Positions 43,130-51,314 of a stretch of 64,000 nt of DNA are shown here, piece after piece. Within the stretch, counting starts at the first letter, position 1. Each line of letters begins with the position of its first letter. The notes beneath the pieces are model-generated. The model did no database searches, was not told where the DNA came from, and worked only from the letters and a program-made list of their open reading frames with translations. Source of the stretch: Streptomyces eurocidicus (GTDB taxonomy: Bacteria; Actinomycetota; Actinomycetes; Streptomycetales; Streptomycetaceae); assembly GCF_002891295.1 (NCBI RefSeq), contig NZ_LGUI01000004.1, forward strand, positions 186,001-250,000. The letters are read 5' to 3'. Both the position numbers and the translations under genes were made by a program.

Positions 43130-43164
43130 GCACCAGATTAGGTCGGTAAAGGGATTAATGGTGC
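43130..43164. promoter_or_regulatory. AT-rich dyad GCACCA...TGGTGC upstream of nadE
   Basis: 6-base arms (43130-43135, 43159-43164) with GATTA/TTAAT just inside, in a clearly AT-richer patch about 200 bases before nadE. It may be an operator or promoter shared with the divergent small gene. Confidence 0.4.
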
Positions 43165-43360
43165 ATATTTCGATCGTTTCGCCCGCCGGTCGCGGTCGTA
43201 GACGGTGGTGGGCTGTTCCGCGCCGGGCTCGCCCCGGGATTCCCCTCGGGGCCCGAGGGAATCGCCTCCACCGCATCCCCTCCTCCCACCCCTTGCCCCG
43301 AGCCGCCGGACACCCCTGGCTAAGGTGGTGGCACATCGTGAACCGAAACAAGGAGCAGAC

Positions 43361-44191
43361 GTGAGCGAGCCGGCGTCCATCGCCCTGCAGCAGGAGATCG
43401 CCCGGGAACTCGAGGTCGCCGAGACCTTCGAGGCCGAGCGGGAGATCGAGCGCCGGGTGGCCTTCCTCGCCGAGCGGCTGACCTCCACCGGTCTGCGTTC
43501 CCTCGTGCTCGGCATCAGCGGCGGCGTCGACTCCACGACCGCCGGCCGGCTGTGCCAGCTCGCCGTCGAGCGGGCCCGCGCCGCCGGGCACGAGGCGCGG
43601 TTCCACGCGATGCGCCTGCCCTACGGGACCCAGGCCGACGAGCACGACGCACAGCTCGCCCTCTCCTTCATCCGGGCCGACCACGTGCTGACCGTCGACA
43701 TCAAGCCCGCGAGCGACGCCGCCCTCGAAGCCGCGGTCGCCGCCGACGTGAGCTTCCGCGACGCCCACCACCAGGACTTCGTGCACGGCAACATCAAGGC
43801 CCGGCAGCGCATGATCGCCCAGTACGCGGTGGCCGGCGCGCACGACGGCCTGGTCGTCGGCACCGATCACGCCGCCGAGGCGGTCTCCGGCTTCTTCACC
43901 AAGTTCGGCGACGGCGCCGCCGACCTGGTCCCGCTGACCGGTCTGACCAAGCGCCGGGTGCGCGCCGTCGCGGACGCCCTGGGCGCCCCCGCCGAGCTGG
44001 TGTGGAAGACCCCGACGGCCGACCTGGAGACCCTCGACCCGGGCAAGGCCGACGAGGACGCGCTCGGGGTCACGTACGACGACATCGACGACTTCCTGGA
44101 GGGCAAGCCGGTGGACGAGCGGGCTTTTGAGACGATCGTGAAGCGCTACCGGCTCACCGACCACAAGCGTCGGCTGCCCATCGCTCCCTAG
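43361..44191 (+). CDS. nadE: NadE, ammonia-dependent NAD+ synthetase
   Basis: 276 residues from GTG 43361 after AAGGAG. PP-loop LGISGGVDSTTAGRL (50-64), RLPYGTQADEHDAQ, NIKARQRMIAQYA, GTDHAAEAVSGFFTKFGDGAADL and KTPTADLETLDPGK are the full set of NadE motifs. No glutaminase domain, so it uses ammonia. It makes the last step of NAD+ synthesis. Confidence 0.96.
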   Translation: MSEPASIALQQEIARELEVAETFEAEREIERRVAFLAERLTSTGLRSLVLGISGGVDSTTAGRLCQLAVERARAAGHEARFHAMRLPYGTQADEHDAQLALSFIRADHVLTVDIKPASDAALEAAVAADVSFRDAHHQDFVHGNIKARQRMIAQYAVAGAHDGLVVGTDHAAEAVSGFFTKFGDGAADLVPLTGLTKRRVRAVADALGAPAELVWKTPTADLETLDPGKADEDALGVTYDDIDDFLEGKPVDERAFETIVKRYRLTDHKRRLPIAP

Positions 44192-44214
44192 CGATCGCCC
44201 GCGAAGCCGGTCGG

Positions 44215-44259
44215 CGCCGGGAGCTCATGACGGGGGTGCTCCGTCATGAGCTCCCGGCG
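44215..44259 (+). terminator. Strong terminator after nadE
   Basis: A perfect 19-base inverted repeat (44215-44233 and 44241-44259) with a 7-base loop, 23 bases after the nadE stop. Confidence 0.88.
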
Positions 44260-44357
44260 AGGCCCGCGGTGCGAGGGTCCGCCGCAGCGGACCCGGCCCG
44301 GGATTCGGGGTGACGAGCCGCACCCCGCTCACCCTGGCGGCGGCCGGCGCCGGGCCG

Positions 44358-44882
44358 TCACCTTCGCGTACACCGCCGTCCGGGCGGCGCTGGAGCACCA
44401 GGTCAAGGCAGGGAACCCCGGAGTGCTCGCACAGGTGCGGGACCCGCCGAAGCCACCGGCCACGGCCATGCGTTCCCGCCCGGCCGCCCCGGGGAATGCT
44501 CGCCGGCTACCTCGTGACCATGAACGCGACCTGCTGGTACGCGGCGTCGGAGAGGATCACGGACCGCTCGGTACCGGACGAGATGATCAAGGGCGTCGAA
44601 GAGGCGGTTCTCCTGCTGGACGACCGTCCGTGTGCCCATGCCCCCGGCGAGCACCCCGACACCGGCGATCCGGACTACGCGAACCAGGTCGGCTACTTCC
44701 TGCGCAGCCCCGGCGGCCGGGCCGAGATCGCCGAGTACTACGGATGGGCCGAGGAGGGCGGGGCGGGCGAGCCGGGCGATGAGAGCGAACCCCTGGACGC
44801 GTGGGTGTGCTCCGCCTTCCTGCGCGACGTGGCGGAGGGGACCCTCGCCGAGCCGGCGAGCGGCCTGCGGTCCTTCGCCTAG
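44358..44882 (+). pseudogene. Hypothetical gene with a likely frameshift
   Basis: VTFAYTAVRAALEHQVKAG (frame from 44358) stops making sense near 44450-44490. A different frame then gives a protein-like MLAGYLVTMNATCWYAASER ... DYANQVGYFLRSPGGRAEIA ... AWVCSAFLRDVAEG to a stop at 44882. The two parts look like one protein broken by an indel. Alternatively a shorter gene starts at about 44496. No family recognised. Confidence 0.4.
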
Positions 44883-44887
44883 CGAGA

Positions 44888-45487
44888 TCACTCCTTGTCG
44901 AACAGCCTGTCCAGGTACTGGTCGACGGCGGCGAGCGCGTCCTGGGGCCGGATCACGTCCAGTTCGATGAGGGGGGTGAAGCCGGTGAGGGCGAGCAGCA
45001 GGTCGGTCTCCACCGCCGGGTCGCGCTCGGGATCGACGTACCCGTCGGCGATCGCTTGCCGGACCAGCTGTTCGACGAGGGCGCGCCCTTGGCGCATCCC
45101 CTCGCGCGCCCGGGCGTGGACGTTCTTGTCGTGCAGCGCCTCCAGTACGTAGGCGGCGCTCATCCGGCTGGTCGCGCGGGCGTCGGCATGCAGGGGGAGC
45201 GTCTCCATGAGCATCAGCCGGAGCACGTCGCGGGGGTGCGGCCGGTCGCCGAGCTCCTGGACGCCGCGGCCGACGCGCAGGGCGGTCTGCTCGGCCGCGA
45301 AGTCCATCGCGAAGGTGAGCATCGCCTCGCGGGAGGTGAAGTAGTGCTGCACGGCCCCGTGCGAGAGGCCCGCTTCCTGTGCGACCTCGCGCATGGTCAG
45401 ATGCACCGCGCCGCGCCGCTCGACCACCCGCCACAGCGCCCGGGCGATCGTCTCGCGGCGTTCCTGGTGATCCACCTGCTTCGGCAT
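44888..45487 (-). CDS. TetR-family regulator
   Basis: 199 residues from ATG 45487 with GGAGAGG upstream. N-terminal HTH: RETIARALWRVVERRGAVHLTMREVAQEAGLSHGAVQHYF, split here at helix 3 (AGLSHGAVQHYF). The C-terminal ligand domain is helical. It is divergent from a carboxylesterase gene; TTGACA with ATAATA (45549-45560) in the gap may hold promoters for both. Probably represses the esterase. Confidence 0.88.
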   Translation of the reverse strand: MPKQVDHQERRETIARALWRVVERRGAVHLTMREVAQEAGLSHGAVQHYFTSREAMLTFAMDFAAEQTALRVGRGVQELGDRPHPRDVLRLMLMETLPLHADARATSRMSAAYVLEALHDKNVHARAREGMRQGRALVEQLVRQAIADGYVDPERDPAVETDLLLALTGFTPLIELDVIRPQDALAAVDQYLDRLFDKE

Positions 45488-45615
45488 CGGCGGCCTCTCC
45501 GTCACTCTCTTTCCTTGCCTCCGCAGCCTACCCGGTTTTCCCATACGGTTGACATAATACAGTTGGCTGGTAACGCTGGAGCCCTTCGGACGAGCGATCG
45601 GAGAAGGGGAGCGAC

Positions 45616-47118
45616 ATGTCTGAACAGCCATGCGTACGTACCGTGGAGGGCCTGGTCGAGGGCCGCCGGCGGCAGGAGCACGCGGTGTTCCGCGGCATCC
45701 CGTACGCCCGGCCGCCGGTGGGCGCGCTGCGGTTCGCCGCGCCCGTTCCGCTCCGGCCCTGGGAAGGGAAACGGCAGGCCGCGGAGTTCGGCCCCCCGCC
45801 GCCGCAGTCCGTTCCCCACGCCGGGCCGCCCGCCGGGAGTCCGGCGGCGGGCACCGACTGGCTGACGCTCAACGTCTGCACTCCGGACCCGGGCGCGGCG
45901 GGGCTGCCGGTGCTGGTGTGGATCCCCGGGGGTGCCTATGTGGCGGCGGACTCCAGCGACGCGATGTACGACCCGGCGGCTCTGGCCGCGGCGGGCCTCG
46001 TCGCGGTGAGTGTCAACTACCGGGTGGGCGCCGAGGGTTTCGCCCTCCTCGACGGTGCCCCGCCCAACCGCGGGTTCCTCGACCAGATCGCGGCGCTGGA
46101 GTGGGTGCGGCGCAACATCGCCGCGTTCGGTGGGGATCCGGGCCGGGTCACCGTGGCCGGGCAGTCCGCGGGGGCCGGGTCGATCGCCGCTCTGCTGACG
46201 ATGGAACCGGCGCGCGGGCTGTTCCGGCGGGCCATCACCCACTCGGTGCCGGGGTGGTACTGCACGCGGGCACTGGCGGAACAGGTCGCGGGCGCGCTGG
46301 CGGAGCGGCTCGGTGCGGCTCCCACGGCAGCGGCCCTGTCCGGCGTCGACCCGTGGCGCCTGGCCGGAGAACTCACCGCCCTCGGCGCCGAGCTGCCCGG
46401 CCGCCACGAGAGCTGGGGGCGGCTGGCCCGGGCCGGGATCGCCGTGTTCCCCGTCGTCGACGGCGAAGTCCTCTCCGAAACGCCCTGGCCCGCGCTGGCC
46501 GGCGGCCGCGCGGGCGGGACCGAACTCCTCGTCGGGCATACACGTGACGAGTTCCGGCTGTTCAGCGTCATGACCGGACGGCTGGGCACGTTCACTGACG
46601 CGGACGCCCGTACCGCCCTGGAGCTGTTCGCCCCGGCACCGGACGGGGCGGCCGCCTACCGCGCCGCCCACCCTGGTGCCTCCGCGGAGGAGCTGCTGGA
46701 GACGGTGTACTCCGACGCCCTCTTCCGGATGCCCTCGCTGCGACTGGCCGAGGCGAACGCCGCGGCCGGCGGCACCTCGTTCCTCTTCGAGCTGAGGCTG
46801 AACTCCCCGGCCATGGGCGGGGTGCTGGGCGCCTGCCACAGCCTCGACGTTCCCCTGGCGTTCGGCACCCTGGACAGCCCCACCGGCAGAGGGCTCGTCG
46901 GCGACCTGCCCACTCCCGGGACCCTCGCGGTCTCCCGGGAACTCCAGCGGGCGTGGATCCGCTTCGCCACCACCGGCGCCCCGGGATGGGCCGCGCACCG
47001 CCCCGGCGAGCGGCTCACCCGCGTCCTGGAGGACGAACCGCGGACCATGCCCTATCCCGAAGAAGCCTCGCGCCGGATCTGGGAAGGGCGCGCCCCGGCG
47101 CCCTTCGATCTCGTATAG
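45616..47118 (+). CDS. Type B carboxylesterase
   Basis: 500 residues of alpha/beta hydrolase fold. The oxyanion loop is IPGGAYVAADS, the nucleophile Ser184 is in VAGQSAGAGS, and the catalytic His is in GACHSLDVPLAFG near 415. FRGIPYARPPVGALRF at 25-40 is the type B signature. No signal peptide, so cytoplasmic. It hydrolyses carboxylic esters; the substrate is unknown. Likely controlled by the divergent TetR. Confidence 0.9.
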   Translation: MSEQPCVRTVEGLVEGRRRQEHAVFRGIPYARPPVGALRFAAPVPLRPWEGKRQAAEFGPPPPQSVPHAGPPAGSPAAGTDWLTLNVCTPDPGAAGLPVLVWIPGGAYVAADSSDAMYDPAALAAAGLVAVSVNYRVGAEGFALLDGAPPNRGFLDQIAALEWVRRNIAAFGGDPGRVTVAGQSAGAGSIAALLTMEPARGLFRRAITHSVPGWYCTRALAEQVAGALAERLGAAPTAAALSGVDPWRLAGELTALGAELPGRHESWGRLARAGIAVFPVVDGEVLSETPWPALAGGRAGGTELLVGHTRDEFRLFSVMTGRLGTFTDADARTALELFAPAPDGAAAYRAAHPGASAEELLETVYSDALFRMPSLRLAEANAAAGGTSFLFELRLNSPAMGGVLGACHSLDVPLAFGTLDSPTGRGLVGDLPTPGTLAVSRELQRAWIRFATTGAPGWAAHRPGERLTRVLEDEPRTMPYPEEASRRIWEGRAPAPFDLV

Positions 47119-47184
47119 CCGGGACCGGCCGCAGGTGGTCCTGGTACCGGGCGCGGTGATCGTCGGCATCTCGTGCACCTCGAG

Positions 47185-47218
47185 AGTGCTTGAGCCCGGC
47201 CTGACAAGGTGAAGCACT
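47185..47218. promoter_or_regulatory. Inverted repeat AGTGCTT-(20)-AAGCACT
   Basis: Perfect 7-base arms, 112 bases before the alpha/beta hydrolase gene at 47330. Possible operator; no divergent regulator is adjacent. Confidence 0.35.
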
Positions 47219-47329
47219 TCGAATGAGTTCCGGCTGAGCCACCTGCGAGGCGGGCTCGGCTTGCGGTGGCTGTCGGGCTGGGGTCCGCTTGACGGGACAA
47301 TCCCCGGCTCTGCTGAAAGGGCGCGTCCC

Positions 47330-48022
47330 ATGGCTGACAGGCCCGCAATCGTTTTGGTTCACGGCTTCTGGGGCGGTGCCGCCCACTGGGCCAGAGTCAT
47401 CACCGAGCTCCACCACCGTGGCTTCGGCTCGCTGCACGCGGTGGAGATGCCCCTGACCTCGTTGGCCGACGACGCCGAGCGCACCCGGAAAATGGTCCGG
47501 CAGATCGACGGACCGGTGCTGCTGGTCGGCCATTCCTACGGTGGCGCGGTCATCACGGAGGCCGGGGACCTGCCCAATGTCACCGGGCTGGTCTACATCG
47601 CCGCGTTCGCCCCGGACGCCGGGGAGAGCCCTGGCCGGATCAGCCAGGAGTCGCCCCCTGCCGCGTTCGAGAACATCACCCCTGACTCCGACGGCTATCT
47701 ATGGATCAAGCAGAACAAATTCCACGAGAGCTTCGCTCAGGATCTGCCGACGGAGGAGGCTCTGGTGATGGCCGTGACCCAGAAGGCACCGCTGGGGTCG
47801 ACGTTCGGTGACGAGATCACCGCACCGGCCTGGCGCGAGAAGCCGGCCTGGTACCAGGTCTCTACCGACGACCGCATGATTCACCCCGACAACGAACGTC
47901 GCATGGCCCAGCGTATGAACCCGCGCAAGACCATCGAACTGGATGCCAGCCACGCTTCCCTGGCCTCCCGGCCCGGCCCGGTCGCCGACCTCATCGAGGA
48001 AGCCGCAGGCGCAGCCGGCTGA
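47330..48022 (+). CDS. Alpha/beta hydrolase
   Basis: 230 residues from ATG 47330 with GAAAGG upstream. LVHGFWGGAAHW (oxyanion), nucleophile Ser69 in LVGHSYGG, and His in DASHASLASRPG near 212. This small single-domain type (often annotated as esterase or EstC-like) includes esterases and dienelactone-like hydrolases. Substrate unknown. Confidence 0.88.
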   Translation: MADRPAIVLVHGFWGGAAHWARVITELHHRGFGSLHAVEMPLTSLADDAERTRKMVRQIDGPVLLVGHSYGGAVITEAGDLPNVTGLVYIAAFAPDAGESPGRISQESPPAAFENITPDSDGYLWIKQNKFHESFAQDLPTEEALVMAVTQKAPLGSTFGDEITAPAWREKPAWYQVSTDDRMIHPDNERRMAQRMNPRKTIELDASHASLASRPGPVADLIEEAAGAAG

Positions 48023-48121
48023 CCGCTCGCGCGGCGCCCGGCGGTGACTGCCGCCGGGGAAGGGACGACTCCGTGGAGGGCTCCCGGCGGCTGCCGCCGC
48101 GCTCACCTCACGGCCTTCGTC

Positions 48122-48241
48122 GTGATCCCGTGTACTCCTTGGCCGTGCAGCAGCCCGCAGGACCGGCCATGCTCCGCCGTCTTCCCCGTGCAGCAGCACG
48201 GGTGCCGTCAGCTCTTCGCCCAGCTCCCGAAGTGCCAGGTC
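48122..48241 (-). pseudogene. Remnant of a beta-keto acid cleavage enzyme (BKACE) gene
   Basis: About 40 residues, LALRELGEELTAPVLLHGE then AWPVLRAAAR, match the C-terminal part of actinobacterial BKACE-family proteins (3-keto-5-aminohexanoate cleavage type, recalled). Nothing else of the gene remains in the 280 bases between the hydrolase and the acetyltransferase. Confidence 0.4.
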
Positions 48242-48302
48242 ACAGCTGTACCGAGGTTGCGAAATGCCTGTCATCGCACGCTGCGGCGTGATCGAATAGG
48301 GG

Positions 48303-48860
48303 ATGACATCGTTCTGGACTGGCAAACGGGTACGCCTGCGCGGTATTGAGCCCGAGGACTGGCCCGCGTTCATGCGCTTCGCCGAGGACGAGGAGCGGTT
48401 GGGGGACCTGCTGCACCCACCCCGTTCCGCCGAGGGCTTCCGAACCTGGGCGAAGGAGCGGGCCGTTGCGAAGCCGGACGGCGACTGCTTCCAACTGGCC
48501 GTCGAAGCCGTCGGCACGGGGGAAATAGTCGGTGCTGTCGGATCGCACCATGCTGATCCACGTGCGGGCTGGTTCGAGTACGGCGTCACAATGGGTGCTG
48601 ATCACCGGCGCAAAGGCTACGCGGCAGAAGCCGTGGTGATGCTGCTGCGCTTCATGTTCGCCGAGCGTCGCTATCACAGGTGCGGAGCGCGGATCTTCGC
48701 GCACAACGAGGCATCACTGGCACTTCAACTTCGGCTCGGTTTCGTCGAGGAGGGTCGCCTCCGTGATCATGTGTTCTTCGCCGGCCAGTACCACGATCTC
48801 GTCATGATGGGCATGCTCGCTGACGAGTTCGCCCACCTGCACTCGATGAGTGAACGGTGA
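48303..48860 (+). CDS. GNAT-family N-acetyltransferase
   Basis: 185 residues. RVRLRGIEPEDWPAFMRFAED, GAVGSHHADPRAGWFEYGV, the acetyl-CoA loop DHRRKGYAAEAVVML and the terminal NEASLALQLRLGFVEEG are RimJ/RimL-type features. Acceptor unknown. Its base composition is a little lower in GC than its neighbours. Confidence 0.85.
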   Translation: MTSFWTGKRVRLRGIEPEDWPAFMRFAEDEERLGDLLHPPRSAEGFRTWAKERAVAKPDGDCFQLAVEAVGTGEIVGAVGSHHADPRAGWFEYGVTMGADHRRKGYAAEAVVMLLRFMFAERRYHRCGARIFAHNEASLALQLRLGFVEEGRLRDHVFFAGQYHDLVMMGMLADEFAHLHSMSER

Positions 48861-48988
48861 GTGAGCGCTTTTGAACGTGAAGGTTGGCCTGACACCGGCT
48901 CAGGTTGAGCAAGGAGGGGGCAGAGCCTTACCGGCCAGGTTGCCGGACCAGGCCAAGTCCGGCGGGTCGGTCTCGCGGGTCACTGTGC

Positions 48989-49029
48989 AGCGCCGGCCGA
49001 CGGCTATGGCTCGCTCGTCGGCCGGCGCT
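48989..49029. terminator. Terminator between convergent genes
   Basis: A 14-base perfect inverted repeat (48989-49002 and 49016-49029) with a 13-base loop between the acetyltransferase and the GTPase-lectin gene. Confidence 0.65.
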
Positions 49030-49079
49030 CTCACCGTTCCGTGATGGGGCGGCATCGCGTCAGGGTGAAGCCGGAGGGT

Positions 49080-49820
49080 TTACCAGTCGCTGTCCTGGAT
49101 GGGATCCAGACGCCACTTCTGGTTGTCCCAGCCCACCCAGTCCCATTGCTGGACGCGTGCGCCGTTGTCGTTCTTCGCGTCGCCGCCGTCGACGTCCAGG
49201 ACCTTGCCGCTGTGCTTGGCGATCAGGCGGGCCCTAGCGGGAATACCGGTCCGCGGCCGCCCATCGGGAAGGCTTTCGTCCAGAGCCCAGGCCAGGGTGT
49301 TGAACTCGCCGAGCCAGATCCCGTCGCCGTGCGCGGCTTCCTCGGCGGAGCTACGAACAATGCGCATGTCGTCGCCGTCGTAGCCGTGCTCCTTCAGGTG
49401 CGCGAGGATCTCCATCTCGACCAGGTCCAGCAGTTCGCGATCGTCGACCAGATCGCATTTGTTCAGGAAGACAATGAGCGGTATATCGGCCGCACGGGCC
49501 TGGCGCATATGCTCGCGCGTCTGGGCCGTGACGCTGTCCAGTACGGAGACGACCAGAACCGCACCGTCCAGGGACTGGGTCTTCAGGAGGTCGGAGACAT
49601 CGCTGGCGGGGCAGTCGAGGTGCCTGTAACGGCGCCGTGGCGTTTCGTACTCGAAACGACGGATGCTGCTGCCGGGAATCGCCTCCCCCGCCCGACCGCC
49701 CGAGACCTTCGAGAACGCCCTGACCAACGCACTGGCCATCATGGTCTTGCCATGCCCGGCATGCCCCAAAGACGCGATGGTCGACTCGGGCTTATCGCCC
49801 TGGAATCCGTCGGCGGCCAC
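49080..49820 (-). CDS. Degenerate EF-Tu-like GTPase domain fused to a ricin-type lectin segment
   Basis: 246 residues. Positions 12-185 follow the EF-Tu G domain: P-loop LGHAGHGKT (18-26), a G3 region HLDCPASDV (68-75) where EF-Tu has DCPGHADY, so both the Gly and the catalytic His are lost, and the G4 motif FLNKCDLVDD (118-127). Domains 2 and 3 of EF-Tu are absent. Instead residues 196-240 are one ricin-type beta-trefoil unit with LIAKHSGKVLDVDG, VQQWDWVG and QKWRLDPI (QxW-type repeats). It should bind GTP but hydrolyse it poorly. Not a translation factor; a regulatory or interaction role is inferred. No signal peptide. Confidence 0.75.
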   Translation of the reverse strand: MAADGFQGDKPESTIASLGHAGHGKTMMASALVRAFSKVSGGRAGEAIPGSSIRRFEYETPRRRYRHLDCPASDVSDLLKTQSLDGAVLVVSVLDSVTAQTREHMRQARAADIPLIVFLNKCDLVDDRELLDLVEMEILAHLKEHGYDGDDMRIVRSSAEEAAHGDGIWLGEFNTLAWALDESLPDGRPRTGIPARARLIAKHSGKVLDVDGGDAKNDNGARVQQWDWVGWDNQKWRLDPIQDSDW

Positions 49821-49949
49821 GGCCGCTCTTCTCTGCCGACTGCGTACACATCAGCGGCCGCGACATGATTCCCGGCCCACATGGCACCCGCAAGATCACA
49901 GAGCCATTCAAGCCACCCGACCGGCTCTCCGGCAGCTCGTCGTACCCGC

Positions 49950-50297
49950 TCACCGCGCCCCGCCCCCGGCGGCGAGGGCCTGCTCGTACTCCAGGAACCC
50001 GTCCTCGACCCCGAGGAAGACGTCGTTGAAGGTGAGGTAGCCCTCGGCGATGACCGGGGTGTCGCGCAGGGCCTCGATGAGGAAGTAGTAGGCCCCCAGG
50101 TCGCCGGTCTCCAGCACGGCGAAGTCGGAGAAACGCCCGCCGAACGCCTCGGCGTCGAAGAACCGCGCCGTGACCCGGTCCGCGTAGGCGGCGAAGACCG
50201 GCTCCAGGTGCTGGGCGCGCATCGCGTTGCGCTGCTCGCGCGAGAGCGCCAGCCAGCGCGGCGTGACCGTGTACGTCAAGACGATGCCGTACGTCAT
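49950..50297 (-). CDS. Darcynin-like small protein
   Basis: 115 residues from ATG 50297 with a G-rich ribosome site. YGIVLTYTVTPRWLALSREQR then FFDAEAFGGRFSDFAVLET and DVFLGVEDGFLEYEQ match the darcynin family as I remember it, a small alpha/beta fold of unknown function. It is divergent from a TetR gene and shares a repeat-rich promoter with it, so it is the probable target of that regulator. Confidence 0.65.
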   Translation of the reverse strand: MTYGIVLTYTVTPRWLALSREQRNAMRAQHLEPVFAAYADRVTARFFDAEAFGGRFSDFAVLETGDLGAYYFLIEALRDTPVIAEGYLTFNDVFLGVEDGFLEYEQALAAGGGAR

Positions 50298-50320
50298 GAG
50301 GACCCCCCGAAGAGATTTGC

Positions 50321-50370
50321 TAACACCGTTAACTTTCAGGCGTAAGCTAAAGTTACAGGCGTTAACTTTG
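50321..50370. promoter_or_regulatory. TetR operator cluster between darcynin and TetR genes
   Basis: GTTAACTTT occurs twice as a direct repeat (50328-50336, 50361-50369), with AAAGTTA inverted between them (50349-50355) and a TAAC-ACC-GTTA dyad at 50321-50331. AT-rich in a GC-rich region. Very likely the binding sites of the divergent TetR protein. Confidence 0.7.
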
Positions 50371-50395
50371 TCAAGGGGAGGCGGAGGGCACAGTC

Positions 50396-51112
50396 GTGCC
50401 GAGCACAACGGGAACCGGTGCCACCGGCCGGCGGCACCGCGTACGCGAAGAGGCGCTGACCGAGATCCTGCGGACCGGGCGCCGGCTCCTGGTCGAGGAA
50501 GGACCGGCCGCCGTCACGCTGCGGGCCATCGCGCGCGAGATGGGCATGACCGCGCCCGGCCTGTACCGCTACTACGGCAGTCACCGCGACTTGATCCAGG
50601 CGCTGACCTCGCACCTGTACGACGAACTGGCCGCAGCCCTGGCCGAGGCGCGCGAGCGCCGTCCCGCCGACGAGCCCGGCCGGCGGCTTCAGGAGGTGTG
50701 CCGGGAGCTGCGCCGCTGGGCGCTGGCCCACCCGCGGGAGTTCGGGCTGCTGTTCGCCAAGCCGGTCACGGACGCCGACACCGCGCCCGGCTCGGCCGCA
50801 CACGACCCGAGCTGGCGCTTCGGCGGCATCCTGCTGGACCTGATGGTCCAGCTGTGGCGCCGCGGCGGCATCCGGCCCGCCGCCGGCCTCGACCCCGCGT
50901 GGACCGCCCAGTTGGAGGAGGTGCGCGAGCACCTGGCGGGCGAACCCGTCCCACTGGAGGTCATCTACGTCTTCGTCTCCTGCTGGGCCCGCCTGTACGG
51001 GGCGGTGGCCGTGGAAGTCTTCGGCCATCTCGACTTCGCACTCACCGACCCCGAACCGCTCTTCGAGCACACCCTCCGCGACATCCTCGCCGCCCTGGGC
51101 GTCTTCTCGTGA
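50396..51112 (+). CDS. TetR-family regulator
   Basis: 238 residues starting at GTG. HTH: LRAIAREMGMTAPGLYRYYG. The C-terminal part (WALAHPREFGLLFAKPV) is of the TetR_C_33/WHG type common in actinobacteria. It faces the darcynin-like gene across a set of repeats it should bind. Confidence 0.9.
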   Translation: MPSTTGTGATGRRHRVREEALTEILRTGRRLLVEEGPAAVTLRAIAREMGMTAPGLYRYYGSHRDLIQALTSHLYDELAAALAEARERRPADEPGRRLQEVCRELRRWALAHPREFGLLFAKPVTDADTAPGSAAHDPSWRFGGILLDLMVQLWRRGGIRPAAGLDPAWTAQLEEVREHLAGEPVPLEVIYVFVSCWARLYGAVAVEVFGHLDFALTDPEPLFEHTLRDILAALGVFS

Positions 51113-51144
51113 GTGACCCTCCGCAAGGGTCCCGCGAGAGCCCC

Positions 51145-51177
51145 CGGACACGGCCCGTTTCCGCGGGCCGGTGTCCG
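51145..51177 (+). terminator. Terminator after the TetR gene
   Basis: Stem of 13 pairs with one bulged base (51145-51157 against 51164-51177) and a 6-base loop, 33 bases after the stop. Confidence 0.6.
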
Positions 51178-51282
51178 TGAAAGCCCGCATCGCCGGGTAC
51201 TCGCCGCCCTGAGTCCCGGCATGGCGCACACCGTCGCCCCGCCCGGGGCAGGTGAGCCGTGTCTCACCCGTGCCCTCTTGTC

Positions 51283-51300
51283 TATGCAACGAGTTGCATA
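51283..51300. promoter_or_regulatory. PadR operator TATGCAACGAGTTGCATA
   Basis: A perfect palindrome with 8-base arms, ending just before the ribosome site (AGGAGG, 51300-51305) of the PadR-type regulator gene. Its location on the 5' leader suggests autorepression. Confidence 0.75.
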
Positions 51301-51314
51301 GGAGGATCCGGGCC

